Assembly: GCA_029532625.1 (NCBI GenBank)
Contig: JARFXM010000008.1
Span: 2,108,001-2,172,000 of the forward strand
DNA length: 64,000 bases
Direction: 5' to 3'
DNA from: Lomentospora prolificans
Lineage: Eukaryota > Ascomycota > Sordariomycetes > Microascales > Microascaceae
Positions 46,998 through 57,672 of the stretch are shown here, one piece after another. Position numbers and translations under genes: made by a program. The first letter of the stretch is position 1; each line of letters starts with the position of its first letter. Below the pieces are notes generated by a model. The model did not search any database. It worked only from the letters and a program-made list of their open reading frames with translations, and was not told the origin of the DNA.

Positions 46998-48275
46998 ATG
47001 CTCACCCTCCGCGCCGCCGCCCTCGCCGCGGCTCTCACCTCCGCCTCCGCCCACAACATTCCCTACCCTCACCAAGCCCGCGAGACGGGCGCGTTCGTCT
47101 TCCCCTTTGACCAAATCACGCCATGGCCCACTCAAGCACCCGAACCGCCGGCGCAGCTCGTCGCAGCCCGCGCCGACTCCACAACGACCACCGTCTACGT
47201 TGGCCCGGACAACATTTGCGGCTACATTGACGGTCGCCCCGGCGCCTCGCTGTACTGCCCTGCCGGTGCTAACTGTGTGCTTTTCACGGCCCAGCCTACC
47301 ATGTCCGGTGCCGTAGCGTGCTGTAACGCTGACGCCTGCAACCTCCGGTTAACATGCATGGACTACAACCAAGTTGTTAGCTCTAGTTTGTGCGATAACG
47401 GCTGCATGGTGGACGCCTTCACGTTGAAATGCACAAACTCGCTGAGGCCTTACTGCAACACCGCCTCTTTCTCGTCCAACATTTTTGATTACTGGTGTAA
47501 CGACGTTTCCATATCTTCGACACAAACCGTCCTTACGGCATACGAGGGTCAGACGAGCCGTGACTTTAGCCCTCTTGCCCTTGATTCGACAACCTCTCTT
47601 GAGATCCCCTCCTCTACCGTTATCAACGGCCCAGACCCTACCGACGATACTACTGACGACGACGACGACGAAGAAACCCCCACTCCTACCCCCACCGAAG
47701 CGCCGAAGAAGAAGACCAATGCTGGCGCCATTGCCGGAGGCGTAGTAGGAGGCATTGCTGGCCTCGGCCTCATTGGCCTGGGCGCTTTCTTCTTATTCCG
47801 CAGGCGCAAGAACGACAAAGCCGCCGCCGCCGCCGGTGGTGCCGCAGGCGCTGCTGCCGCCGTACCGCCCACCACCGGTCCTTACCCCCCCAACAACCAG
47901 CAACCTCAAATGGCCTACGCCCAGCAACCCGGCCAGCATCCCCAGTCCGTCTACAACCCCGCCTACGCCCAGCCCGGTCAGCAATTCACCACGACTCCTC
48001 CGGCTCAGGGTTGGGATCCATCCAACAATGGCTCTTACTACGCTCCTAGCACGCAGCAAGGCGGCCTCACGCCTGTATCTCCCGACCGGATGAACAGCAC
48101 GAGTCCTCAGGACGCTAGGGCGAGCACGGTCGGGAGCCCCACGCTATCGTCTACGAGCGGCTTCGGGCCCTACCAGCAGGGTGCGCAGCAGCCGTATGCT
48201 CCTGGCCAGCCGCAGATTCATGAAGCTGGCGGCCCTGTCGACCATCACCGCGGCCACATGCACGAGCTTGCGTAG
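46998..48275 (+). CDS. Mid2/WSC-like single-pass surface protein, 425 aa
   Basis: A single exon begins at ATG 46998. Residues 1-18 (MLTLRAAALAAALTSASA) are a signal peptide. The outer part (19-175) has 12 cysteines between 74 and 167 (GYIDGRPGASLYCPAGANC; AVACCNADACNLRLTC), probably six disulphides. A Ser/Thr- and Asp-rich stalk (about 176-240, with DDTTDDDDDEETPTPTPTEA) follows. A Gly-rich membrane helix at 242-267 (AIAGGVVGGIAGLGLIGLGA) ends in RRRK. The inner tail (270-425) is rich in Pro, Gln, Tyr and Gly. This plan is that of fungal cell-wall stress sensors and related surface proteins, but I see no exact WSC signature, so sensing is inferred. The gene lies 292 bp downstream of the RIP-mutated transposon, so that element forms its upstream boundary. 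The next gene converges on it. Confidence 0.85.
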   Translation: MLTLRAAALAAALTSASAHNIPYPHQARETGAFVFPFDQITPWPTQAPEPPAQLVAARADSTTTTVYVGPDNICGYIDGRPGASLYCPAGANCVLFTAQPTMSGAVACCNADACNLRLTCMDYNQVVSSSLCDNGCMVDAFTLKCTNSLRPYCNTASFSSNIFDYWCNDVSISSTQTVLTAYEGQTSRDFSPLALDSTTSLEIPSSTVINGPDPTDDTTDDDDDEETPTPTPTEAPKKKTNAGAIAGGVVGGIAGLGLIGLGAFFLFRRRKNDKAAAAAGGAAGAAAAVPPTTGPYPPNNQQPQMAYAQQPGQHPQSVYNPAYAQPGQQFTTTPPAQGWDPSNNGSYYAPSTQQGGLTPVSPDRMNSTSPQDARASTVGSPTLSSTSGFGPYQQGAQQPYAPGQPQIHEAGGPVDHHRGHMHELA

Positions 48276-49397
48276 GTTTTGTCTCGAGGGGTGTCCGAGA
48301 CGTAAGGAGGGAAAGGAAGGGATTGACTTGTCGATTTTGCAAACACTGTTTTGGTGGATTTTTTCTTTTTCTCTTTTTTTTTTTTTTTTAAAAAAAAAAA
48401 AAAGAAAAGAAAAGTCTTTATTTAGGAAGCGGCTTATGTCTGGAATTTAACTGGGGCTGTATATAGTTTGGACCTTTATTTACGACGCATGAGGGATTGC
48501 ATGAGCTTGTTAGAGCTTATAGCTTAATACGAAACTAGAATCTAGAGCCATCCAACACTTGGAGGCACATTCTTGCTTTTTGCTTTTTACCTTTCTGGTG
48601 CCGAGATAGATGAATGACGAGAAAAGACTCCGTTGAAGCCACCGAGAGAGCAAGGAGAACGTGTATCTGGCACATTCTCGATTTGGGGACGATCCAGCCT
48701 CGTAAAAAGCCCAGTGAGTGAATTTAGTCGGAATCTCCCGTTTTTCCGTGCACCTCTTCCCCCTCGCGAGGACAGACCAGGGACGGAATACGTGGAAAGG
48801 CGCGATCAAACACTCGAGAGGAGGACTCGCATAGGCACGGCAATGATACTGTCTGTCTCCCGATGGACTACGGGCTGATTAGGCCTTGTAGAACACTGGC
48901 CTGGAGGTCAAGGTGTTTATGGAGCGGCCGTTGGATTGAATCAGCCGGCGGTGGCTTGGGTCAGGTTTGCGTCAAAAGGGCGGATTGGGTTTCCTCAAGT
49001 GTTTGATGGTAGTAGATAGATGAACCCGTTCGGCATTTCTCACTCCGCCCTTCGGCGATGACGATTCTATTACTGTAGATGTTGATTAGACGGGCCAAGT
49101 ACATGGGAGCAACTGACACACTCGACAACTTTGCAACAATCCTAGTACGGGCAATCAACACCTGGAACAGGACGGTACGGCAACAGCTTCAAGATATCTT
49201 CATATATTTCTTCAAGGGTACAGCTCAAGGATATACCAAGAAAGTAGGAATCAAATCCAACGCTATCAAAATGCCACAGATACATATCCGACCATCCCTT
49301 GTCATTCTGCCAGGGTCCAAAATATCGCGTAACATCCCAAACTAAGTCCATATCCAAGGCAAACTTCTCTCCTAGAAACAATATATCAACACGTCAC
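48276..49397. other. Convergent 3' region with T/A hairpin
   Basis: This lies between the ends of the surface-protein gene and the carnitine acetyltransferase gene. Apart from the T16/A14 inverted repeat near its start, no feature was recognised. Frames of up to about 100 codons look random. Confidence 0.5.
48374..48403. repeat. T16-A14 perfect inverted repeat
   Basis: Sixteen T are followed directly by fourteen A, flanked by imperfectly matching CTTTTTCTC and GAAAAGAAAAG. It lies about 100 bp after the stop codon of the surface-protein gene, in its 3' UTR. It could fold as a hairpin or reflect slippage. Confidence 0.9.
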
Positions 49398-52227
49398 TTA
49401 GTAGTCGATCAACCGCAACTTCTTGCCCACATCGACCCTGCGCCTAGCTTGCACGGCCGCTCTCTCCGATGGCTTGGTCTCGCCGTCATCAATGTGATCA
49501 CCGCGCGCCTTGAGTGCCTGCAGCAGCATGCCGGCATCAAAGAAACCATCTGCAGAGTTTGTTAGTATCTGGGGCCTGCGCACCATATAAAAATCAGACA
49601 CGGAAAAGAAACTTACATCCGCCAATGTCGTCGTCCTCACTTAGAGCTAGGCTCTCATCGGTGGGCGACATGGTCCCGTTAATGCTCAGCCTCTGCATCT
49701 CCGTACCAGTAATCATCCTACCGCGCGGCTTCGGTCGCTGGTGATGCGTCTTAGTCCTGTGCGTTTCTGAGTCGATCTCACGAGCCCTCGTGCTCTTGGT
49801 AGTGGCAGCCTTGCGTGTTGTGATGCGCAGGATGCGTCTCATCTCGAGCAAGTAGCTCTCGAGGGTGTCGACGAAACGACGCGTTTGACGGTGCTTGCTC
49901 GACACGCAGATGGACAAGCTGTCGTCCTTGATGATGTAGCCGATGCCGAAACCCTCGCCCGAGGTGGGGCCAAATCCAAACTGTCGGAGAGAAGGGTTGC
50001 CGCAGTTGGAGGTCGAGATGATGGTCGTGTTAAGCTTATCCCAGCCGGGATCGGCAAAGATGAGGGGCAGAGGCTGCGAGTTATTGTCACCGCGGGAGCG
50101 CGAGCTCTGGCTATCTCCACGGCCTCGACGCAGGCTGCCATTCGAAACGCTGGCGCCGTCGCCGTTTAGGATCGAGTCCTTGCCGGGGCTGCCAACAACT
50201 GAATTGGCATCGATCTCTGAGGAGCCATAGACGGGAGACGAGTAGGAGTAATCGTTGCTGCCAACATCGCTCATACCCTCATCATCGACCAGCTTTTGCC
50301 AGACACAGAAAAGCGCGTACAAGTGCCTATCACAACCCTCAGCCTGTAGACACTCGCGGGTGGTTTTAACGTGCTTCTGGCACGCCTTCTTGAGAGCGTC
50401 GACCTTCTTCTGCGCTTCATTGTCGGCCCAAAACGTTTGAACAAAGTTGACAGATTCCTCCGAGGCGGTGCGGATCGCCTCAGTTCGGCCATGAAGATAC
50501 TTCTTCGTCATGGCGGGCTCATAGGTGCATTCAACACGTCCATACAGACCATAGTAGGCTGCCTGGAAGGCCATCTGCACGTAGGCATCTGGAGAGAGGC
50601 CCATGGAAGTAATGAAGTTCTTGCCATACGCGGAGAAGTCTAAGCATTCGAACTCGTTTTGGCCGATAAGGTCTGCAAGGCGAGTCTCGGCAAAGCGCAC
50701 AGCGATGCTGAGCTCGGGTGTCATGTCCCACTCGAGCTTGTGAGGGGTGATTGTAACGTCACCGAAGCTTTCGGGGTCCCGCTTGGATGGGTCGGGGCTG
50801 GTTGAAGCCCAGAGAGTCGGTGCCTGCCCGTTGATGGTTCGTGCGAACCTGAGAATGGTGTCGGTGTAGACGTCACTAGCAAAACGGAGGACGGTGTGGC
50901 CGTCGACACCAGTGTGCTCAAAGTTGATACCGGCACTTCCGTTCTTGCAAACAATGATCTGAAGCTTATCATACCATCGGTTCGTACAAGTACCGATCTG
51001 GACACCCCTCTCAACCTCACTAGTACCGCACAGCATATTTCCACAGAGAGCGGCAGCAGTGGCCGGCTCGGTATAGTCGAGGCATAGAACGAAGAGCGCC
51101 GCGTCAACGATCGAAAGGCAGTCGGCGTTGTTCGAGCCCTCCTCGCGAGTGAGGAGATCGCGAAGACCGGACCAAGTCTTTCGGTTTTCTGTGCTAAGCA
51201 CACCAAGGGCGCTCTTAGCAGCATCCTGGATGGGAGTCTGAGTGGCATCGTCAATGATTGTCTGTAGGTTGACGGCAATATCCTTCTCGGTCATGATGAG
51301 ATCGGAGTTGTCGTCGAGAACATCGAACCAATAGAATTGGCCATGACACATGACAATTATGTGCTTGGACTCGGGGTCCTGCTCGATGCGGCAGCCCTCC
51401 TCGGTGGGGACACGGGCGGTACCAAAGAGCCTCGAGAACTGATACATGCAAAGGGGGGTGCCCTTGACCGTGTCCGGAGGGAGCTCCTCCTTCCTGACCG
51501 CCCTGACGAACTCGAGGGCGGATACTACGAGAGAGCTGGCCCGGGTAATCTGATTATTCCTCGCAGGAGTCGGGTCATCCTCAAGGAGAAAGAAGGGGTT
51601 CAAGTTCAAGACTACCGGGTTGTCGAAGTTGAGATATGAATCATACCCTGGTCTTTGGTATTAGTTCAAAGGTCCAGAATTGTGACCTACAGAAGCTGTC
51701 AAGGGCGACTTACAAAACTGTTCAATGTAGCTGGTCTTCTCAAGCGCATACTTCTTCAGCTTCTCCTGCAAGTCAGGGCCTTCGTTCTTCAAGAACTCTT
51801 GCACGGCGTGCTTGGTGTCGGCATGCTCCCTGTGAGATTGGAGCGGCCGCAGAGCTGCCAGGTACCTATCGCAAGTCTTGTCTAAATCCGGGATGGGCAA
51901 CTTTGGCAAGTTGTCCTGGCCGGCAAAGGTGATTCCCCGCTTGGCAGACATCTTCTTGTAATGGACAGGGGGGATCCTGTGATAGGCCTGCTTCGAAAGC
52001 GGTGACGGGTCGGCCTTTTTCGAGGTTCCGTTTACTCCGTTTACTCCGTTCAAACCGTTGGCCACCCCGTTGATACCGTTTACTCCGTTCACACCGTTAA
52101 CCTTTGGTACGGTGGGAAGGGTACGGATTTGAGGCTCAGGGCTGTTAACAACCTCGGGAACGGGTTGCTCCAAAGTCTCTCCGAGGGCTCGAGGCGCTGT
52201 GAAGACGCGGACTTGAGTGGTAGTCAT
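49398..52227 (-). CDS. Carnitine O-acetyltransferase, cytosolic (FacC/Yat) type, 898 aa
   Basis: Three exons (52227-51714, 51647-49617, 49549-49398) join in phase through EQF/W/YDSYLNFDN and GG/Y/GFFDAGMLLQ. The enzyme moves acetyl groups between CoA and carnitine, which lets acetyl units cross organelle membranes during growth on acetate or fatty acids. The acyltransferase motifs are present: YKKMSAKRGITFAGQDNLPK region, NPVVLNLNPFFLLEDDP, RLFGTARVPTEEGC, IIVMCHGQFYWFDV, the catalytic His block NFEHTGVDGHTVLRF (His about 416), and FGFGPTSGEGFGIGYIIKDD near the C-terminal substrate region. No mitochondrial presequence is visible and the C-terminus (RLIDY) is no PTS1, which fits the cytosolic branch. 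The N-terminus carries an Asn-Gly-Val repeat, and a Ser-rich insertion (SPVYGSSEIDANSVVGSPGK) interrupts the C-terminal half. Confidence 0.94.
52026..52104 (-). repeat. In-frame Asn-Gly-Val repeat (NGVNGV)
   Basis: The first exon of the carnitine acetyltransferase gene encodes NGVNGVNGINGVANGLNG followed by VNGVNG. The DNA repeat unit is about 9 bp (GTTTACTCC-like on the plus strand). It lies in the disordered N-terminus and probably varies in copy number. Confidence 0.9.
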
Positions 52228-55200
52228 GATGTCAGCCGAAGGTGAGTTCAGAGAGAGATATATAGAAAGCAAAATTGAAAACCCAATAAAATGACGCGAG
52301 AATCAACTCCGGCCTATCAAGCGTAAAGAGGCGAGACGTAGGTACTGATGTTCAGACCGCGCAGGGCGGTTCGGTAAAAGTAATGACAATCTTGAAGACA
52401 AAAGGGGGGCATTACACTTGAAGATGCCTTGTAGACAAGGGCAGTAATAAGGATGACGGTGAGAAAATAAGTGAAAGAGGGATTGAAATAGAAGTAAGAA
52501 GAGTCAAGGCAGTTAAAAGGGCGAGCAAGAGAAGAGACAGCATGACAATAACCGCATGGGCGGCGGGTCTGGCCGGGCGGAAGGCAGACACAAGTCAAGA
52601 TATACAAAAGTGGGCCGCGCGGTAAAGGCTCGAGATGGAGACGTGGAGGGCTCGGGAACGTGTACATCGAGGCAATGTGATGTAGAGAGGGTAGAGGTAG
52701 AGGGGTGGGAACACGGAGGTAGAGCGTCGATAATGGGGATTCTCACCCGTAATACCGCAACCGCAACTACAAACCGCGACTCAGAGATAGATGGGTTTCC
52801 ACACATGCGGAACAGGTACAAGGGAATGAGACATATGCTGATCAAGTGGAGCTTCCACATGCAAAAGAGTGACTGCACGCTGGCCATCCAGATTAGGCCG
52901 TTAAAAGAGATCCAAGCCCGGGGCAAGGAAGATGAGGAGGTATAAGGGCAGTTAGGGCAGGACGACGCGACAGACGAGGGTACCGGTTCTTCGGTCCCCA
53001 TGGGGGTGTGTACTAGTATACTAGTAATAATACGCCATAATAGTACACTAGTCGCACAGGGAAGAGAAGTTGAGACGTCCACCCACAATCACTAGCAGCA
53101 ACAGGGAAGAAGACGTCTGAGGCGGGTACAACGTATGAATGGATTTGGTATTTGGGGGGGGGGCCGTGGTGGGGGAAAGGGAGACGAGAGCAGAGTCCAG
53201 GCAGAGTGGGCTCCGCAAGACCGATGTGGTGCATGATGGCAAGTAGAGCAGGCTCAGGATTTGCCGAGTGGACATCCCTGGCGGTAAAAAAAAAAAAAGG
53301 AGAGAATACATAGAAAAACGACCGGCCTAGAAGGCAGAAAATGGAGAGAGAACAAGACGGAAGAACCACTAACCTTGGTTTCCACCGTAGTAATGGAAGG
53401 TAGGAGCGGGAAATTGGAGAAGGCGATGTTTGGAGTGGAGTGGCCCGGATCAAGGGATAAAGGATGTGGAGAGAACCGAGTAATAGCAATAATAATAGAC
53501 AACAAGTCTACCAACTGGCAACACGCGAAGGGGACCGCAGATGCACAGTTGATGATGGGCCCTAGCGAAAGGACAGAGTCGTGTATGCAGACGAGACAAG
53601 CCAGAAGCTGCAAGCTGTGATATGTCAGTAATGAGAAAGTCATGAAGAGCGAGCAGCATATGAAATGACCATGTCCTGCTGTCCAGATTCGTAACCAGTA
53701 TCGCGAGCACGGAGCCCTCCGCTCATGGTATCGCGACACTGCATCCGGGAAGAGAAATGGCCCGCTGGTACTCTGTGGTACCCGCGGCTATACGCCTGTG
53801 GCGATAGCGATAGCGGGAGGACGGGAGGGTTGAGGCATTACCTTTCAGACGGGTATGCGACACCCAGTTCCTGTATTCTCTCAGAGAAGAATCTCTGTCT
53901 ATCGAGCGACTCCAAGGAGATGGCTATCGCACAACAGCGTTCACTAGAAGATGCAGGCCTTTGTTGGGGAAAGCAAGCCAAGACCCACCAGAATAACGTG
54001 ATGCGGAGCCAAGCAGCTAGTTTAAAGTAGCATGTAGCCTAGAGTACGAGAGCGATGGAACGGTTTAAGATTTGGGGTTGGGCTTGACACTTTGCGGGAG
54101 GTGAGGCCGAGGAATCGTCACTTTCGGACGACGGGAGGTTCTCGGGAAAAAGGTATGCCACGGGGGGCGTGCGGGGAGGAAAATCAGCCAGAACTGGCAA
54201 ATAAGGCGGAAGCGCAGTAAAAAGGTCCCAGCTATGACGTTGCCGAGAACGAGCGAGGACATCGAAGAAAAGAAATCCAAGATCAGATACACAATGTCCC
54301 CCTTGGTTACAAAGAACCTTCGAGAATCGGGCTCAGCTCAGAGTTAACCTGTCAGCGAACTGACTCGTCCCGGTGGTTTTTATTGGGAAAGAATCGTGGA
54401 TGGAGGTGTTCCTGAACCAACCCAGGGTTTGAGGGATTGGTGACGAGGTGGTGTGAGAGAATCTGAATCAATCCATGATATCAGACCGGGGGCATTTGCC
54501 AGAAGTAGGGTCAGGGGGGCACCCCTTATGTGCGCTACTACAAGTACTAACCTTGCGGCCACGGGCCAGCAAGGAGAGAGAGAGAGAGATGGGAACTAAC
54601 CCACCCGGCTGTTGCAGAAAGCAGCCTATCGTTACCGAAAGGCGACAAGCAGCTGACATTGCAAGCCTGATGACGATGGCAATAATTTCAAGAGTGTGGC
54701 AACCTCGGGTGCACGAGCCAAAAAAAAGAAGGGAAACAAAAGTTTGTGGCTTCAAGAGCCAACTCGTGCGTCTAAGGTGCTCTTTCGCCGAGAGATCTAT
54801 TGACATGTGGGAAAGGCTTGATCGATTTCCGATTCGCCCTCCCTCGGAGGTGGTATTGACACTGTTGCATAAATTATCGGTAGGTTATATGGCAAGAAAC
54901 GATGCGAGCATCGAATGGTTCTGCTGCCCAGACACTGAAAATCCTGGAACCACACTTTTCTGTCTGAGAGACATTTTTTTCTTTTTTTTCCTTCCCGCTC
55001 TGAACTCCGGGGTCTGGGGTCTGGGGTTTGGGGAAGCACTGGAATGTGGTGGATTGGGGTTAGAATTGCCAGCCGGCCAGTTGTGTCACTTTGCCAAGAG
55101 GTCACTGGTCTCCCTTCTTCAGCCAGCGAGCGTGTTTGGTGTGTGCGGGGATGGGAGGATGATACTTGTAGGTTTGCTTGGCTTGCGTGGGGTATTAATA

Positions 55201-55420
55201 GTACCAGAATCCGGCCTCTTACTACTCGTAAGGAAGAAGAAGAGAACTGAGGGGGATCATCCCGCGAATACCATGCCAGCAGGGAATATTTATTTAAAAA
55301 AGAGCAAAACGCCAGAACGCCGCTGGGATTACCTTGCGACCAACTGCAGGAACCAGTAAAAGAAGCCAAAAACAAACAAAAAAGAGATCCAATTCCCCCC
55401 TTCCACCTCAGTCAGAACAA
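52228..55420. other. 3.2-kb stretch upstream of the acetyltransferase, no convincing gene
   Basis: The sequence is rich in A and G on the plus strand (C and T in the acetyltransferase mRNA sense), as expected of a long leader and promoter on the minus strand. It contains the palindrome TACTAGTATACTAGTA (53011-53026), a (GA)8 run (54574-54589) and a repeated CTGGGGT/TTGGGG block near 55010-55033. No domain-bearing frame or RNA gene was recognised. Confidence 0.5.
53011..53026. repeat. Perfect 16-bp palindrome
   Basis: TACTAGTATACTAGTA equals its own reverse complement. A related word, TAGTACACTAGT, follows about 14 bp later. It lies about 0.8 kb upstream of the carnitine acetyltransferase start. 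Confidence 0.9.
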
Positions 55421-55831
55421 CTATCCAACCCAGAACCAGGGGACGCCTGGGCCGCCTTCTGAGCGCCAGCCCGTTCCTTCCCCCAGCTTCCTCCGAGCCC
55501 CGGCGACGACGACGCCGGCCTCAAAGCGAAGCTGGGCCTCCTTCACCAAAATATACCTCTCTAAGAGGTCAACCACCCTATCAGAGTTGGAGGCTAGCCG
55601 CTCTAGCTGCCTCGCCTGAGACAGCGCGGAAGCGGGATTGCTGCTCTCCTCCTTCTTGGCCTCTATCATATTCTTCTTGAGGGCCTGCTGGGCCTCCTGG
55701 AGCGCAGCCTATTCATAGGGAATTAGCAGTGTACTTACTCGTAATTCCAGAGGTGAGCACCAGAGCAAAGAACGCTTCAGCGAAGCGCTAGCGACGATGC
55801 CGTAACTACCTGGCGATATGCGTTCGACCAT
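55421..55831 (-). CDS. Weak candidate: two-exon helical protein, 126 aa
   Basis: The better-supported part is the second exon (55708-55421), which begins after CCCTATGAATAG and reads AALQEAQQALKKNMIEAKKE, then SQARQLERLASNSDRVVDLL and ERYILVKEAQLRFEAG. This is a strongly helical, coiled-coil-like text unlike chance frames nearby. It ends in WFWVG. A phase-0 first exon from ATG 55831 to a GTAAGT donor at 55738 (MVERISPGSYGIVASASLKR to SPLELR) is possible but looks less protein-like, so the true 5' part may differ or be lost. No family is recognised. It could be a small complex subunit or a gene fragment. Confidence 0.4.
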
Positions 55832-57672
55832 GTATACATGACCCACATGTCTCCGTTCCCATGTATTGGGATCGGTTAGGATTAGTGTTGAAGGTTGTTC
55901 CGTTATTGTTCGCACTCTTGGTGAAGCGGGGAATTTGGAGCGGGCAAATGGGAGGTCGTGCCGCGGTCAGCCTTTGCCAGCCATGGCTGCCATGTCCCGT
56001 TTTGCTAGCTTCACGACTGTGGGGGTTTAAGGACGAACGGGAGTGCCAAATCGGGTAAGGTGTGGCGATATTAAGCGTGTGCATCTCTCGGAGTCGTCCC
56101 GCTTGGCAGTGGGAATCGCGCCTCTAACCCACGAGGAGCTGTGATGCATTGAAAACAATTGATAATTTGAGTAAAAAAGGAATAACCGATATTTTTATCG
56201 ATTATAGTTCCTATATATTGCAGATAACGTGGCGCAAGTAATAGATGCGAACTCTCGGCCGATATTCCTACTTGTAGGTGTTGTGTGCAAGTCCGATAAT
56301 AAAAGCAAGGTCTGGTGCGCCTCCGGGTTGTTCTCGAATTGCCGCACCTGCCTTCGCTCGCATCGGCCCCATGCAAATGTGCATGTGAGAGTCCAGTGTC
56401 GGGCGCGAGGGAATTACGGAGTACTGAGGGAATGCAACTGGCTAAGCTAGTACGGCCTGAAACGAAGCTATCATACAAAAACAGTCAAGTCTGGAAAAGT
56501 GAAGTGGACGGCCAAGTGCGCTGCTTATAACATCTCGTCATCCAGGTTGTCACTTCGATTGTGGATAGAACCAAAGTGCCTCTTCGAACCCGACAAAGCT
56601 TATATGATCGATTGCCGGGCCTATTCCTCGATCCGAAATCCTAGCTTCGACATCAACAGGGTTGGTCGCCTACCACATCTCTCCGTCCAGAAATATTCGG
56701 CATTCGGCCTTGCGGGAGGCGTGTTCCAGAATTCCCGCCATGTCCTTATAGAGTCAGGTAGGCTCAAGGGGATCTCTGTCTCGCTTGATAGAATGTATGG
56801 CAATACACCGAATCTGACAGGATCGAGCCCGGCCTGAAAATTGTCGATAGCCGGCCTTTGGATAAAAAGGCGCCACCCATCCGTTTGACATTGCACGACC
56901 CCGTGTCTCGGCTCGATCAACAGCGTGGCTTAATACAAGGACGTGCTGGAATTCCGAGATCTTGATTGCACTCGGCCAACCACAGCCAACACTTCAAGTA
57001 TTATTCTCCGAGTGCAATCACGTGGCATATCCGAGGGCGCGAAACTTGAACCCCTGGAGAGTACTCCATGATGGTATATCAATCGTGACTAACTTTCAGT
57101 ATTCTTCTAACTTGTTCTCTTTTCCTTTCTCAACCACCCCAACTTAACCGAAGTAGCACCAAGTCTGATGCGTTGGGAGGATTGTAGTAGACGACCAATT
57201 ACCTCTGGCGCTCTAGGGAATGGGTTGAAATTTAAAATTTGAGCATGAACATTTATGTTCGCAGCAGTGGGGAGGCCTCGCTCGCTGGCTCTTGCTGACG
57301 CATGTCCGAATGCGAGTGCGAGCTGCGCCATCCCCAAGCTTCGACAGACGATCGCGGCTGGGGCAGCGACTCCAAACACGGCAGAGCCCAGTCGATCCTG
57401 ACAACGCCTGCAGAAGTGTCTAATCCTTTCGCCATGGATCGGCAGGTTGAAATAGTCTTGGGAGCCCAAAGGCTTGTTTTCCTTGGGCCCAGGAACTTGA
57501 AAGATGTTCTCCTTTCTCTAGCATCACCAAGCGTCCGAACCCGTTGCTTGCTCTTTGAACCTTTTCTATCTTCAGTAATTTTTTCGAAAAGCCCGACGTT
57601 TGCCAGCGAGTATTAGATCGAGTTTGAATCTACAGGCCAGAGGCCCGCGCACCCCCCCCTAAACCAGGTCGC
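55832..57672. other. 1.8-kb stretch upstream of the MFS transporter
   Basis: No convincing gene is seen. The last part should hold the MFS promoter. A C run (CCCCCCCC) lies at about 57652, just before the transporter start. Confidence 0.5.

Noticed and set aside
52513..53088. A 191-codon minus-strand frame upstream of the acetyltransferase
   Set aside because: It is Ser/Pro/Cys-rich text from pyrimidine-rich leader DNA, with no domain or good start context.
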